Below, piece after piece: positions 17,872 to 26,778 of a stretch of DNA of 60,664 nt. The DNA is from Sphingomonas sp. Leaf10 (lineage in GTDB: Bacteria; Pseudomonadota; Alphaproteobacteria; Sphingomonadales; Sphingomonadaceae), in the NCBI RefSeq assembly GCF_001421245.1, contig NZ_LMKE01000001.1:543523-604186 (forward strand). The letters run 5' to 3'. A program made the translations under genes and the position numbers. Position 1 is the stretch's first letter, and the number at the start of each line of letters is the position of its first letter. The notes beneath the pieces were generated by a model. That model was not told the DNA's origin and searched no databases. It saw only the letters and a list, made by a program, of their open reading frames with translations.

Positions 17872-18330
17872 ATGGCCACGGTTTTGAGCGACACGACACA
17901 ACCTCTCGACATACCGCCGCCGGCGAACGACGACGGGTATCGCCCCCATGCGGACGAGCCGTTCATGAACCCGCGGCAACAGGCCTATTTCCGGGCCAAG
18001 TTGCTGGCATGGAAGGATGCGATCCTCCGCGAATCGCAGGACACGCTGGCGCATCTTCAGAATGAATCGCTGCGCGAGGCGGACCTGACCGATCGCGCAT
18101 CGAGCGAAACCGACTGGTCCATCGAACTGCGCACCCGCGACCGGCAGCGCAAGCTGATTTCCAAGATCGAGGCGGCGCTGCGCCGAATCGACGATGGCGA
18201 ATATGGCTATTGCGAAGTGACCGGCGAACCGATCGCGCTCGGTCGGCTGGAGGCACGTCCGATCGCAACGATGACCGTCGAAGCGCAGAGCCGCCACGAA
18301 CGGCACGAAAAAGTCTCGCGCGAGGAATAG
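17872..18330 (+). CDS. dksA: RNA polymerase-binding protein DksA (Zn-independent type)
   Basis: The 152-residue protein has the two-helix coiled coil (about 40-110) with YFRAKLLAWKDAIL and the tip aspartates in READLTDRASSETDW, followed by a degenerate zinc-finger domain (YGYCEVTGEPIALGRLEARPI). Only one of the four usual zinc cysteines is left, as is typical of alphaproteobacterial DksA. It inserts into the RNA polymerase secondary channel and mediates the ppGpp stringent response. ATG 17872 is preceded by GGAGATTGGGG. Confidence 0.92.
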   Translation: MATVLSDTTQPLDIPPPANDDGYRPHADEPFMNPRQQAYFRAKLLAWKDAILRESQDTLAHLQNESLREADLTDRASSETDWSIELRTRDRQRKLISKIEAALRRIDDGEYGYCEVTGEPIALGRLEARPIATMTVEAQSRHERHEKVSREE

Positions 18331-18375
18331 CGCGGATGCGAAGCGCGGGGCCGGTGGCCGACCCCGCGCGGTGCG

Positions 18376-18531
18376 TCACAGCGAAGTGATCTCCTGCTTC
18401 ACCAGCAGCTTGCGTTTCTTGAGCGACGACAACAACGACTGGTCGGGCGAGGGCCGCTGGGTTTCGGCCGCGATCTGGCGGTCGAGCGTCGCATGCTTCG
18501 TTTCGAGTGCGGTGAGGTGGGCAGACTGCAT
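18376..18531 (-). CDS. YdcH family protein (DUF465)
   Basis: A 51-residue small helical protein with the DUF465 pattern: HLTALETKHATLDRQIAAE, then LLSSLKKRKLLVKQEI at the C-terminus. It is predicted to be a helical hairpin. Start ATG 18529-18531 is chosen over an in-frame extension to 18618. A second member of the same family is encoded divergently 150 bases away. Confidence 0.82.
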   Translation of the reverse strand: MQSAHLTALETKHATLDRQIAAETQRPSPDQSLLSSLKKRKLLVKQEITSL

Positions 18532-18681
18532 CGTTGCATCCTCCTGCTGTGCTGTTGGGGGGATGAGTAAAACACACGATCGGGCGAATGTCGCCATGCC
18601 AGGTAGGATTTTCGACACGACGTGCGAAAATCGCTGACGGACCGTTGCCAGCGCCCGAACGGCGGGTGACAGTGTCCGGCG

Positions 18682-18879
18682 ATGGACGAATCGGACCTTG
18701 AACAGCGGCTCGGCATGTTACGGGTCGAGCACCGCGACCTCGACGACGCGATCGCGGCGCTGGGATCGGCGAGTCACTTCGACCAATTGCAACTGGCCCG
18801 GCTGAAACGTCGCAAACTGCGCCTGCGCGACGAGGTGGCGGCGATCGAGGACCAGTTGATCCCCGATATCATCGCCTGA
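18682..18879 (+). CDS. YdcH family protein (DUF465)
   Basis: The 65-residue paralogue of the divergent gene has LRVEHRDLDDAIAAL followed by LQLARLKRRKLRLRDEV. It is a small cytoplasmic helical hairpin of unknown function. The pairing of two divergent DUF465 genes recurs in sphingomonads as far as I recall. Confidence 0.85.
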   Translation: MDESDLEQRLGMLRVEHRDLDDAIAALGSASHFDQLQLARLKRRKLRLRDEVAAIEDQLIPDIIA

Positions 18880-18962
18880 CCGTCGCGTTCGGGGACGGTC
18901 GGCACAGCATGGCGATCGGGCGCCCCCTTTCGCGAGTCGCGGGAGCGTGGCATTCTGCGGTG

Positions 18963-19421
18963 ATGGACGTACCGGCAAACGGCGCGATGGTGCATCGCCG
19001 ACTAATCGATTCGATGTATGTCGAAGCGATGGTGCTGGCTGACGAGGCGCGCGCCTATTTCGATCAGGGCGGGCTGGCCGAACGGGCGATGCTCCACCCG
19101 ATGGCGCGGGTCGTGCTGTCATGCGAGTCGCTGAAGATCACCACCCGGTTGATGCACGTCATCGCATGGTTGCTGACGCAGAAGGCGATCGACGCGGGCG
19201 AGATGTCGGCCGAACTGGCCGACGATCCGTTGCGCGTGCTACCCGCCGGGCCGGAGACCGAGGACGACGCGCTGGCGACGATGCCGGCGGGTACGCAGAC
19301 GCTGATCCGCGCCAGCATCGACCTGTACCGCCGCGCCGAGCGGATGGAGCGGTCGCGCAGTGCCCCGCCCGCCGCCAGTCCCGCGCGAGCGATGTTCGAG
19401 CGGCTGGCGACGCGACTATAG
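18963..19421 (+). CDS. DUF1465 family protein
   Basis: The 152-residue alphaproteobacterial protein matches DUF1465: SMYVEAMVLADEARAYFD near the start, then LSCESLKITTRLMHVIAWLL with the LLTQKA and GE continuation. It is largely alpha-helical and its function is unknown. ATG 18963 gives the normal N-terminus; an upstream in-frame ATG at 18909 exists. Its stop codon abuts the convergent nitronate monooxygenase stop, the two genes overlapping by six bases. Confidence 0.83.
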   Translation: MDVPANGAMVHRRLIDSMYVEAMVLADEARAYFDQGGLAERAMLHPMARVVLSCESLKITTRLMHVIAWLLTQKAIDAGEMSAELADDPLRVLPAGPETEDDALATMPAGTQTLIRASIDLYRRAERMERSRSAPPAASPARAMFERLATRL

Positions 19422-20360
19422 CAGGCGGGTGCGGGCGGCCTGATATTCGGCGGCCATGCGTGCGATGCGATCGGCGGCGGGGACGACCGCATCGACCGCA
19501 CCGATCCCCTGGCCGGCGCCCCAGATATCCTTCCAAGCCTTTGCACCGGAGCTGAAATTCATCGCCGAGCTGTCGCTCTGCGGCAGCGCGTCGGGGTCGA
19601 GGCCAGCGGCGACGATCGAGCTGCGCAGGTAGTTGCCGTGTACGCCGGTGAACAGGTTGCTGTAGACGATATCGTCAGCCCGGCCGTCGACCACCGCCTG
19701 TTTGTACGCGGGGACGGCATTCGCTTCGGTGGTGGCGATGAAGGGCGAGCCGACATAGGCGAGATCGGCGCCCGCCGCCTGCGCCGCCAGCACCGCACCG
19801 CCATTGGCGATGGCGCCGGATAACGTCAGTGGACCGTCGAACCACTGACGGACCTCCTGGGTGAAGGCGAAGGGGTTCAGCCGACCGGCATGACCGCCCG
19901 CGCCGGTGCAGACGAGGATCAGGCCGTCTGCGCCTTTTTCGACCGCCTTGTGCGCGAAGCGGTCGTCGATAACGTCGTGCAGGGTGATGCCGCCCCAGCC
20001 ATGGACGGCGGTGTTCAAATCCTCGCGCGCGCCGAGCGAGGTGATGACGATCGGCACCTTCCATTTGGCGCAGGTGGTCAGGTCCGCCTCCAGCCGGTCG
20101 TTCGAGCGGTGGACGATCTGGTTCACCGCGAAGGGGGCGGCGGGGCGGTCGGGATGGGCGCGATCATGCGCCGCCAGTTCCTCGGTAATGCGGTGCAACC
20201 ATTCGTCGAGCTGCGCCTGCGGCCGGGCATTGAGCGCCGGGAACGAACCGACGATCCCGGCCTTGCACTGGGCGATGACGAGGTCGGGGCCGGAAATGAT
20301 GAAGAGCGGCGAGCCGATCACGGGGAGGGCGAGCGTGTCGAACAAGGGGGGAAGCGCCAT
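19416..20360 (-). CDS. Nitronate monooxygenase (FMN TIM barrel)
   Basis: The 314-residue enzyme belongs to the 2-nitropropane dioxygenase/nitronate monooxygenase family, which oxidises alkyl nitronates with FMN and O2. The FMN-binding segments are GAGGHAGRLNPFAF (about residue 170), LSGAIANGGAVLAAQAAGADLAYVGSPF (about 198-225). LPVIGSPLFIISGPDLVIAQ at the N-terminus fits the family. It lies divergent to a short membrane protein across about 300 bases. Confidence 0.88.
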   Translation of the reverse strand: MALPPLFDTLALPVIGSPLFIISGPDLVIAQCKAGIVGSFPALNARPQAQLDEWLHRITEELAAHDRAHPDRPAAPFAVNQIVHRSNDRLEADLTTCAKWKVPIVITSLGAREDLNTAVHGWGGITLHDVIDDRFAHKAVEKGADGLILVCTGAGGHAGRLNPFAFTQEVRQWFDGPLTLSGAIANGGAVLAAQAAGADLAYVGSPFIATTEANAVPAYKQAVVDGRADDIVYSNLFTGVHGNYLRSSIVAAGLDPDALPQSDSSAMNFSSGAKAWKDIWGAGQGIGAVDAVVPAADRIARMAAEYQAARTRLL

Positions 20361-20665
20361 GTGAGTTTCATAGCGCAACCGTAATGGCTGTCCAGTGGCG
20401 GAAGTTGACGAAGGTGACACGAAGTTGGTGTTGTGGCGGGGCTTTGAGATGCAACAAACCATTTGATTAGAATATGTTGGGAAAGAGCGTCCGCTTCGAA
20501 GTTGCCACGGAACGGAGCGTCGGTCGGAAAAGGATTGGCCCTGTCAAAGAACAACCCCGATGTCGCATCTACCGATACGGTAGGAAAGTTTGGCTGGTGG
20601 ATATGGCCAACGCCTTCTTAACCCTCCCGTCCTACGCTTTGCCGGTACAGAGAGGGGATTGATCG
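20361..20665. other. Intergenic region, no gene seen
   Basis: This 305-base stretch separates divergent genes and is noticeably AT-richer than its surroundings. It contains a short hairpin CTACCG-ATA-CGGTAG at 20569-20583. I could not assign promoters or an RNA gene with confidence. Confidence 0.4.
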
Positions 20666-21061
20666 ATGGTCGAAGTCACGCGCAGGCGCAGCCTGGTGCT
20701 GTTCGAGATCGGCGCGGCGGCGCTGTTGCTGCTGCTGGCGTTCGGGGTGGCGGCGAAAGGGGTGCTCAACATGCACCGCTATCCCAGCCAGCCGGTCGTG
20801 GCCGCCGCATTCGAGGCGCCGACAGGGTGCGCCTATGCCGGCACGAAGCCGGTCGCGCGGGTGCCGGCGGCGTGTGTCAGCCCGGCGTATCGGCTGACCA
20901 AGCTGACCGACCTGGGGCTGGGTACGGTGAAGGGTGACGAGCATTGGTACCGGGTCGGTGACGATGCGCTGCTGCTGTTGTGCTTCGACGGCGGCGATGC
21001 CTGTGCGGTACGCGGGCGGGTGTCGGGCAAGTTCGTGCGGGCGCAGGGCGATCAGGCGTAG
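20666..21061 (+). CDS. Single-pass membrane protein of unknown function
   Basis: The 131-residue protein has a basic N-terminus, one hydrophobic helix (about residues 11-32) and a periplasmic domain of about 95 residues with four cysteines. I do not recognise a family. ATG 20666 follows AGAGAGGGG. It converges with the NRAMP transporter gene seven bases downstream. Confidence 0.65.
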   Translation: MVEVTRRRSLVLFEIGAAALLLLLAFGVAAKGVLNMHRYPSQPVVAAAFEAPTGCAYAGTKPVARVPAACVSPAYRLTKLTDLGLGTVKGDEHWYRVGDDALLLLCFDGGDACAVRGRVSGKFVRAQGDQA

Positions 21062-21068
21062 GCGCGGA

Positions 21069-22403
21069 TCATCCGGTCACGACCTGATACAGCAACACCG
21101 AATTCAGCACGATCACCGCCGCACAGATCGTCCATGCGGCGATGGCGAGGATCGGGCGGTTGGCGAAGTCTCCCATCTTGTCCCGGTCGCCGGTGAAGCG
21201 GACCAGCGGATAGACGGCGAAGGGCAGTTGCAGGCTCAACACCACCTGACTGGCGATCAGCAGTTGCGCGGTGCCGCTCTCGCCATACAGGCTGGCGACG
21301 ACCACGGCGGGCACGATCGCGATCAGGCGGGTGACGATCCGCCGCAGCCATGCCGGCAGACGGATGTTGAGGAACCCCTCCATAACGATCTGTCCGGCCA
21401 GCGTGCCGGTGATCGTCGAATTCTGACCCGACGCGAGCAGGGCGACCGCGAACAGGATGCTGGCGGCCCCGGCGCCCAGCATCGGCGTCAGCAGCTGATA
21501 GGCATCCTGTATCTCCGCCACGTCGGTGCGCCCGGCGGTATGGAAGGTCGCGGCGGCGAGGATCAGGATCGATCCGTTAATGAACAGCGCCAGCATCAGC
21601 GCGACCGAACTGTCGATGGTGGCAAGCTTGACCGCCTCTCGCCGACCCTCGACCGACCGGTCGAAGCTGCGGGTCTGCACGATCGAGCTGTGGAGATACA
21701 GATTGTGCGGCATGACCGTCGCGCCGAGGATGCCGATCGCGATATAGAGCATCGCCGGATTGGTCACGATTTCGGTGCGCGGGATCAGCCCATCGGCGAT
21801 GGCGGCGAGCGAAGGTTGCGCAAGGAACAGTTCGACGGCGAAGCAGCCGGCGATGATGATCAGCAGCGCGACGATGAACGCTTCCAGCTTGCGGAAGCCA
21901 TATTGCTGGAGCAGCAGGATCAGCATCACGTCGACCGCCGTAATGCACACGCCCCAGACCAGCGGGATGCCGAAGAGCAATTGCAGCGCGATGGCGGTGC
22001 CGATGACCTCCGCCAGATCGCAGGCGATGATCGCCAGTTCGCACAGGCCCCACAGCACCCAGCGGACGGGCGACGGATAATATTCGCGGCACGCCTGCGC
22101 CAGATCGAGGCCGGTGACGATGCCGAGCTTCGCCGACAGCGATTGCAACACCATCGCCATGAAGTTCGACAACAGGACGACCGACAGCAGCGTGTAGCCG
22201 AATGCCGATCCGCCGGCGATGTCGGTCGCCCAGTTGCCCGGGTCCATATAGCCGACCGCGACCAGATAGCCGGGACCGGCAAACGCCCCCAGCTTTCGCC
22301 AGAATTGCCCCGCACCGGCGGGAACGGGCACGGTGCGGAACGATCCCGGCAGGCTGGGACGACGTTCCGGGGTGATATCGGCGGCAGACGGTGGTGGAGC
22401 CAT
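21069..22403 (-). CDS. mntH: NRAMP divalent metal transporter (MntH-like)
   Basis: The 444-residue proton-coupled Mn2+/Fe2+ importer has about 11 membrane helices. Signature residues are seen: DPGNWATD in helix 1 (metal ligands Asp and Asn, about residue 55) and the helix 6 motif [13 protein letters not shown] with MPHN (about 230). I chose ATG 22401-22403 with CCGGGGACA upstream over TTG 22433, which lacks a ribosome site. It is the third gene of a unit behind two exported ferritin-like proteins, which suggests iron/manganese handling. Confidence 0.93.
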   Translation of the reverse strand: MAPPPSAADITPERRPSLPGSFRTVPVPAGAGQFWRKLGAFAGPGYLVAVGYMDPGNWATDIAGGSAFGYTLLSVVLLSNFMAMVLQSLSAKLGIVTGLDLAQACREYYPSPVRWVLWGLCELAIIACDLAEVIGTAIALQLLFGIPLVWGVCITAVDVMLILLLQQYGFRKLEAFIVALLIIIAGCFAVELFLAQPSLAAIADGLIPRTEIVTNPAMLYIAIGILGATVMPHNLYLHSSIVQTRSFDRSVEGRREAVKLATIDSSVALMLALFINGSILILAAATFHTAGRTDVAEIQDAYQLLTPMLGAGAASILFAVALLASGQNSTITGTLAGQIVMEGFLNIRLPAWLRRIVTRLIAIVPAVVVASLYGESGTAQLLIASQVVLSLQLPFAVYPLVRFTGDRDKMGDFANRPILAIAAWTICAAVIVLNSVLLYQVVTG

Positions 22404-22429
22404 GGTCGGTCGCTGTCCCCGGAAATCGT

Positions 22430-23437
22430 TCAAATGGCGGCGCTGGTTTTCAGGAACCCGTTGACGCCCGCGGGGAAGAACCCGCCGAGCGCGACCGAGG
22501 TCCGTGTCTGGTACGCAACGTTCAGAACCTGTGCCGGCGCGCGGGCATAGGTGATGCCGCTGCCGTCGGTCGGTACGATGTTCGACGCGTTGTTGGCGGG
22601 CCGCGCGCCCTGATCGATATCGGCCGCGCCGTCGAAATTGTCGCGCGCGGTCGACAGCGCCTCGGTCGCGTCGATCAGCGCCGGGGTGGCGATGCCGCGC
22701 CGATAGAGCGCCGACCGGATCAGGCCGGCGTGGTACGCCTTGGCACCCTGCATACCCGCCGCCGCGTTGAGGAACGCGGCCCCCGCGAGCGAGCCGATGA
22801 TCCCGCGATAGGCGGTCACCACCACATCCTCGAACACGAAGGCGCCGAGCAGGAACCGGTCGTCGCTCTCATACACGTCGAACGTCGCCGCTACGGTGGT
22901 GATGAGTGCCGCCGTGCGGGCAAGGTTCGAAAAGGCGCTGGTCGCGGTGACCCCGAGGTCGATCGCGGGCTGCGCGATCACGGTCGAACCAATCACGCCG
23001 CGCAGATAGGCGACATTCGCGCGGGTATCGGCGGCGAGTTCGCGGGCATAGCGGCCGATCGTCGCGTCGCTGAAGGCAATCTGCCGTGCGCCGGTCGCGG
23101 CACCCGGCGTGCCGGCACCGCCGAGCAGGCCGGCGTCGAGGCCGGCACCGGTCGTGGCGTAGCTGTAATATTGCGCTTGGAGATAGGCGAAGTTCAGCGT
23201 GAAATTCAAAATGTCCGCATCCGTCGCCGGGCTGGGCACCGGGGTCGGCGTGCCCGACGCGGTCGGCGTGGGGGTCGGCGTGGGGGTCGGCGTGGGGGCA
23301 GGGTTGCCGTTATTGCCACCGCAGGCGGCGAGCAGTCCGGCGCCGGCGACCGCGGCGGACACGCCGCCGGCAGCGCGTAGGAAGTCGCGGCGGCTGTCAT
23401 TCTTGTCCAGCACGGGCAGCATCGATTCGTTGGTCAT
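22430..23437 (-). CDS. Tat-exported ferritin-like protein, ligand-poor paralogue
   Basis: The 335-residue protein has a Tat motif [10 protein letters not shown] and a lipobox-like LLAACGG (about residues 15-40), a Thr-Pro repeat linker (about 47-70), then a ferritin-like domain (DUF4439/Ferritin_2 type). Compared with its upstream neighbour, likely metal ligands are changed: YLEAQFY becomes YLQAQYY and DEVAHVEF becomes DTRANVAY, while FEDV and YHA remain. It may have lost metal catalysis and act structurally. The two genes are adjacent and clearly duplicated. Confidence 0.82.
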   Translation of the reverse strand: MTNESMLPVLDKNDSRRDFLRAAGGVSAAVAGAGLLAACGGNNGNPAPTPTPTPTPTPTASGTPTPVPSPATDADILNFTLNFAYLQAQYYSYATTGAGLDAGLLGGAGTPGAATGARQIAFSDATIGRYARELAADTRANVAYLRGVIGSTVIAQPAIDLGVTATSAFSNLARTAALITTVAATFDVYESDDRFLLGAFVFEDVVVTAYRGIIGSLAGAAFLNAAAGMQGAKAYHAGLIRSALYRRGIATPALIDATEALSTARDNFDGAADIDQGARPANNASNIVPTDGSGITYARAPAQVLNVAYQTRTSVALGGFFPAGVNGFLKTSAAI

Positions 23438-23457
23438 GTGTCTCGCTCCCGAAAGGC

Positions 23458-24480
23458 TCAGTTCGCCGCGCTGGTCTTGATGTTGCCGTTGACGCCGGCG
23501 GGGAAGAACCCGCCCGTGGCGACGGCATCGCGGTTCAGATAGGCGATATTGAGAACCTGTCCGGTGGTGCGGCCATAGGGGAGGCCGGTATTGGGGTCGA
23601 ACGGGGTGATGTTCGACTGATCGCCGATCGGGCGGACGCCCTGATCGATATCGGTGCCGCCGTCGAGGCTGTCGCGCGCGGTCGAGATCGATTCGGTCGC
23701 ATCGATCAGCGACGGGGTCGACAAGCCACGCACATAGAGTGCCGACCGGATCATCGAGGCGTGATAGGCTTCGGCGGCGAGGATGCCGGCCGCCGCCTGT
23801 CGGATCAACGTGTTGGCGATGCCGGGCAGCGCGCCGCGATAGGCGGTGACGCCGACATCCTCGAAGATATAGGCGGCGAGCAGGAAATTATCGTCGCTGG
23901 CATAGGGATCGAAGGTGTCGTTGGCACCGATCAGGCCGGCGGCGCGGGCGGCGTTCGAAAAGGCGCTGGTCGCGGTGGCGCTGAGGTCGAGCGCGGGCAT
24001 GGCGATGGCCGAACTGCCGAGCGCGTTGCGGATGAATTCGACGTGCGCGACCTCGTCCTGCGCAATTTCGCGGGCGAAGTTGGCAACGACCGGATCGTTC
24101 AGCGTCGCCTTGCGTCCGCCGGTTACTGCGCCCGGCGTGGTACCGGTCGGGCCGGTCAGCAGATTGGCGGCGAGGCCGGTACCGTTGGCGGCGAAGGCAT
24201 AGAATTGCGCTTCGAGATATTCGAGGTTCAGCGCGAAGTTCAGCACGTCGATGTCGGAGGTGCCCGGCGACGATGACGGGGTCGGCGTGGGGGTGGGCGT
24301 CGCTGTGGCGGTACCGGTCGGCGTCGGGGCCGGCGAGGAATCGCTGTCGCCGCACGAGGTGAGCGCGAGACCGCCACCGATCGCCGCCGCCGCACCAAAG
24401 GCGCGGAAGAAGTCGCGGCGTTCTTCGCGCCGACGCGCCCGTGCGTCCAGCGCCTCAACCATCTGTGTCTCGTCGGTCAT
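23458..24480 (-). CDS. Tat-exported ferritin-like protein
   Basis: The 340-residue protein has an N-terminal ERRDFFRAFG twin-arginine motif, a hydrophobic segment ending in LTSCGDS (lipobox-like, about residue 43), a Thr/Pro linker and a ferritin-like four-helix domain. Candidate diiron ligands are intact: Glu in LEYLEAQFY, Glu and His in QDEVAHVEF, Glu in FEDVG and EAYH. It is presumably a periplasmic or membrane-anchored metal protein; the reaction is unknown. It leads the unit with its paralogue and the NRAMP transporter. Confidence 0.85.
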   Translation of the reverse strand: MTDETQMVEALDARARRREERRDFFRAFGAAAAIGGGLALTSCGDSDSSPAPTPTGTATATPTPTPTPSSSPGTSDIDVLNFALNLEYLEAQFYAFAANGTGLAANLLTGPTGTTPGAVTGGRKATLNDPVVANFAREIAQDEVAHVEFIRNALGSSAIAMPALDLSATATSAFSNAARAAGLIGANDTFDPYASDDNFLLAAYIFEDVGVTAYRGALPGIANTLIRQAAAGILAAEAYHASMIRSALYVRGLSTPSLIDATESISTARDSLDGGTDIDQGVRPIGDQSNITPFDPNTGLPYGRTTGQVLNIAYLNRDAVATGGFFPAGVNGNIKTSAAN

Positions 24481-24679
24481 CTACCGGTTCCCTTAACGCG
24501 TTCGGCCCCGCCCCGCGCTTGGCGGAACGACCCGGGCCAGTCGTCTGACGTGCGCGCCATGGCGGCGCGCGTGCCCGATGTCGGTGTGCTGTATTGCGTG
24601 TGAGGGCAAGAGGCTAGGCCGGATCGACGAATGATTGGCGGCGGAGTGTCTGGTTAGTTTCGGGGCCACGGTTGCGGCA

Positions 24680-24785
24680 AGCCCCTCCCTGGTGAAGGGT
24701 AGGGTTGGGGTGGGTGGGTGCGTGGCGCGCGCGACATTCCCTCGCGGGCCTACCCACCCCAAACCCCTCCCTGTCAGGGAGGGGC
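24680..24785. repeat. Intergenic palindromic element, copy 1
   Basis: About 106 bases with a C-rich arm (GCCCCTCCCTGG...) pairing with the terminal CCCCTCCCTGTCAGGGAGGGGC, and inner arms GGGTTGGGGTGGGT and ACCCACCCCAAACCC around a core TGGCGCGCG..CTCGCGGGC. The same architecture and core recur at 30973-31076. It fills the gap between the ferritin-like genes and the DAHP synthase gene. The rest of 24481-24795 shows nothing else I can support. Confidence 0.75.
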
Positions 24786-24795
24786 TTACTATTCG

Positions 24796-26169
24796 TCAGG
24801 CCGCGACGCGGCGGCGTTCGGACAGTTCCTCGTTCAGCATCTCGGCCAGCAGGAACGCCAGTTCGAGGCTCTGCCCGGCGTTGAGGCGGGGGTCGCAATG
24901 CGTGTGGTAGCGGTCGGCAAGGCTCTGTTCGGTGACCGCGATCGCGCCGCCGGTGCATTCGGTGACGTTCTGCCCGGTCATTTCGGCATGGATGCCGCCG
25001 GCATGGCTTCCCTCTGCCCGGTGGACGGCGAAGAAGCCGCGCACTTCGGCGAGGATGCGGTCGAACGGGCGCGTCTTGTAGCCGGTCGTCGCCTTGATCG
25101 TGTTTCCATGCATCGGATCGCACGACCACACCACCGGATGCCCTTCGCGCTGGACGGCGCGGATCAGTTTGGGCAGGCCCGCCTCGATCTTGTCGTGGCC
25201 GTAGCGGGTGATGAGGGTCATCCGCCCCGCGATACGGTTCGGGTTGAGCGTGTCGAGCATCCGCAGCAGCGCGTCCGGCTCCAGCGTCGGGCCGCACTTG
25301 ATGCCGATCGGGTTGCCGATGCCGCGCAGGAATTCGACATGCGCCGATCCGTCGAACCGGGTGCGGTCGCCGATCCACAGGAAGTGCGCCGAGGTGTCGT
25401 ACCAGTCGCCGGTCAGCGAATCCTGCCGGGTGAGCGCCTGTTCATAGGGGAGCAGCAGCGCTTCGTGGCTGGTGTAGAAGCTGGTCGCCTTGAGCTGCGG
25501 CACGCTGTCGGCATCGATGCCGCAGGCGGCCATGAAGTCCAGAGCCTCGCCGATGCGATCGGCGACGTCGGCATACTTCTTGGCCCATGGGCTGCGACCC
25601 ATGAAGTCGTGGGTCCAGCGATGAACCTGATGCAGGTTCGCATAGCCGCCGGTTGCGAAGGCGCGCAGCAAATTGAGCGTCGCCGCCGCCTGCGAATAGG
25701 CGCGGATCATCCGCTGCGGATCGGGGACGCGGCCTTCGGAGGTGAAGGCGATGTCGTTGATATTGTCGCCGCGATAGCTGGGCAGCTCAACGCCATCCAC
25801 GACTTCGGTATCGGCCGAGCGCGGCTTGGCGAACTGTCCGGCCATGCGACCGACCTTCACGGTCGGCAGCTTCGACGCGAAGGTCAGCACGACCGCCATC
25901 TGCAGGATGACGCGGAAGGTGTCGCGGATATAGTTGGGATGGAACTCGGCAAAGCTCTCCGCGCAATCGCCGCCCTGGAGCAGGAACGCGCGACCCTCGG
26001 CCACTTCGGCGAGTTCGGCGGTCAGGCTGCGCGCTTCGCCGGCGAAGACGAGCGGCGGATAGCTGGCAAGCTGTGCCGTCGTCGCGTCGAGTGCGGCGCG
26101 GTCGGGATAGGTGGGGAGCTGGCGCGCTTCGGCGGTGGTCCAGCTATCGGGGGCCCAATTTGCGGCCAT
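24796..26169 (-). CDS. 3-deoxy-7-phosphoheptulonate synthase, class II
   Basis: This 457-residue DAHP synthase condenses phosphoenolpyruvate and erythrose 4-phosphate in the first step of the shikimate pathway. Class II features are [11 protein letters not shown] (about residue 65), [32 protein letters not shown] (about 285), [11 protein letters not shown] and [15 protein letters not shown]. Length and sequence match the plant/Mycobacterium-type enzyme. The start at ATG 26167-26169 gives the family N-terminus. Confidence 0.95.
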   Translation of the reverse strand: MAANWAPDSWTTAEARQLPTYPDRAALDATTAQLASYPPLVFAGEARSLTAELAEVAEGRAFLLQGGDCAESFAEFHPNYIRDTFRVILQMAVVLTFASKLPTVKVGRMAGQFAKPRSADTEVVDGVELPSYRGDNINDIAFTSEGRVPDPQRMIRAYSQAAATLNLLRAFATGGYANLHQVHRWTHDFMGRSPWAKKYADVADRIGEALDFMAACGIDADSVPQLKATSFYTSHEALLLPYEQALTRQDSLTGDWYDTSAHFLWIGDRTRFDGSAHVEFLRGIGNPIGIKCGPTLEPDALLRMLDTLNPNRIAGRMTLITRYGHDKIEAGLPKLIRAVQREGHPVVWSCDPMHGNTIKATTGYKTRPFDRILAEVRGFFAVHRAEGSHAGGIHAEMTGQNVTECTGGAIAVTEQSLADRYHTHCDPRLNAGQSLELAFLLAEMLNEELSERRRVAA

Positions 26170-26267
26170 GTGCAGTATCCATCAACTCGGTTCGGGTAAT
26201 TCCCATGCGCGAAACCGGCTGTTCGCGCAATGAAGGAAAGGTTGGCCGGTCCGATCGACTGCTTCGA

Positions 26268-26708
26268 TCAGCCGTAGCGGTGGTGGAATTCGTCATTGTC
26301 CATGACGAGGTAGCGGATCGCATCGATCAGCGCCCAAATGCCGGTAACCAGCAGGCCGACGACGGTGCAGGTCAGCAACAGCATGACGATGCCCGATCCG
26401 GTCTTGCCGAGATAGAAGCGGTGAATGCCGAGCGTGCCGAGGAAGAAGGCGAACAGGACGGCAGCGATCTTGTCCTTGCGACCGCGCGGGCGGCGGTCGT
26501 TGGCCGCAGGACGGGGGGCGACGGTGCCGGGAACGTGATAGATGCGCAACGCGCGACCGTTCGACACCTCGAAATCGACCTGTGCACCGACCGACGGGCC
26601 GATGCGGTCGCTCCAGTCGTCGGGCTGGAACCAGTAACGCTGGCCATCGTCGCCGGCGATCCGCCCCTCGCGTCCGTCCCGATCGACACCCAGTATCTGT
26701 CCCCGCAT
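26268..26708 (-). CDS. TM2 domain-containing protein
   Basis: The 146-residue protein has an N-terminal beta-rich domain of about 70 residues (RGQILGVDRDGREGRI), a basic linker RRPRGRKDK, and a C-terminal TM2 domain with FFLGTLGIHRFYLGKTGSG and two membrane helices (about 80-135). The G-x-H-RFYLG turn is diagnostic. Function is unknown. Confidence 0.87.
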   Translation of the reverse strand: MRGQILGVDRDGREGRIAGDDGQRYWFQPDDWSDRIGPSVGAQVDFEVSNGRALRIYHVPGTVAPRPAANDRRPRGRKDKIAAVLFAFFLGTLGIHRFYLGKTGSGIVMLLLTCTVVGLLVTGIWALIDAIRYLVMDNDEFHHRYG

Positions 26709-26778
26709 ATCGTCCCCCGATGATTCGCGCGGAGGATATGAAGGCGAAGCAGGGCCGGGAGCAAGGGGTTAGCGTTAC

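Noticed and set aside
21069..22433. TTG 22433 as start of the NRAMP gene
   Set aside because: No ribosome site; ATG 22401-22403 has CCGGGGACA upstream and yields a complete transporter.
24718..26199. 493-codon + strand frame opposite the DAHP synthase gene
   Set aside because: Shadow of a clear class II DAHP synthase.
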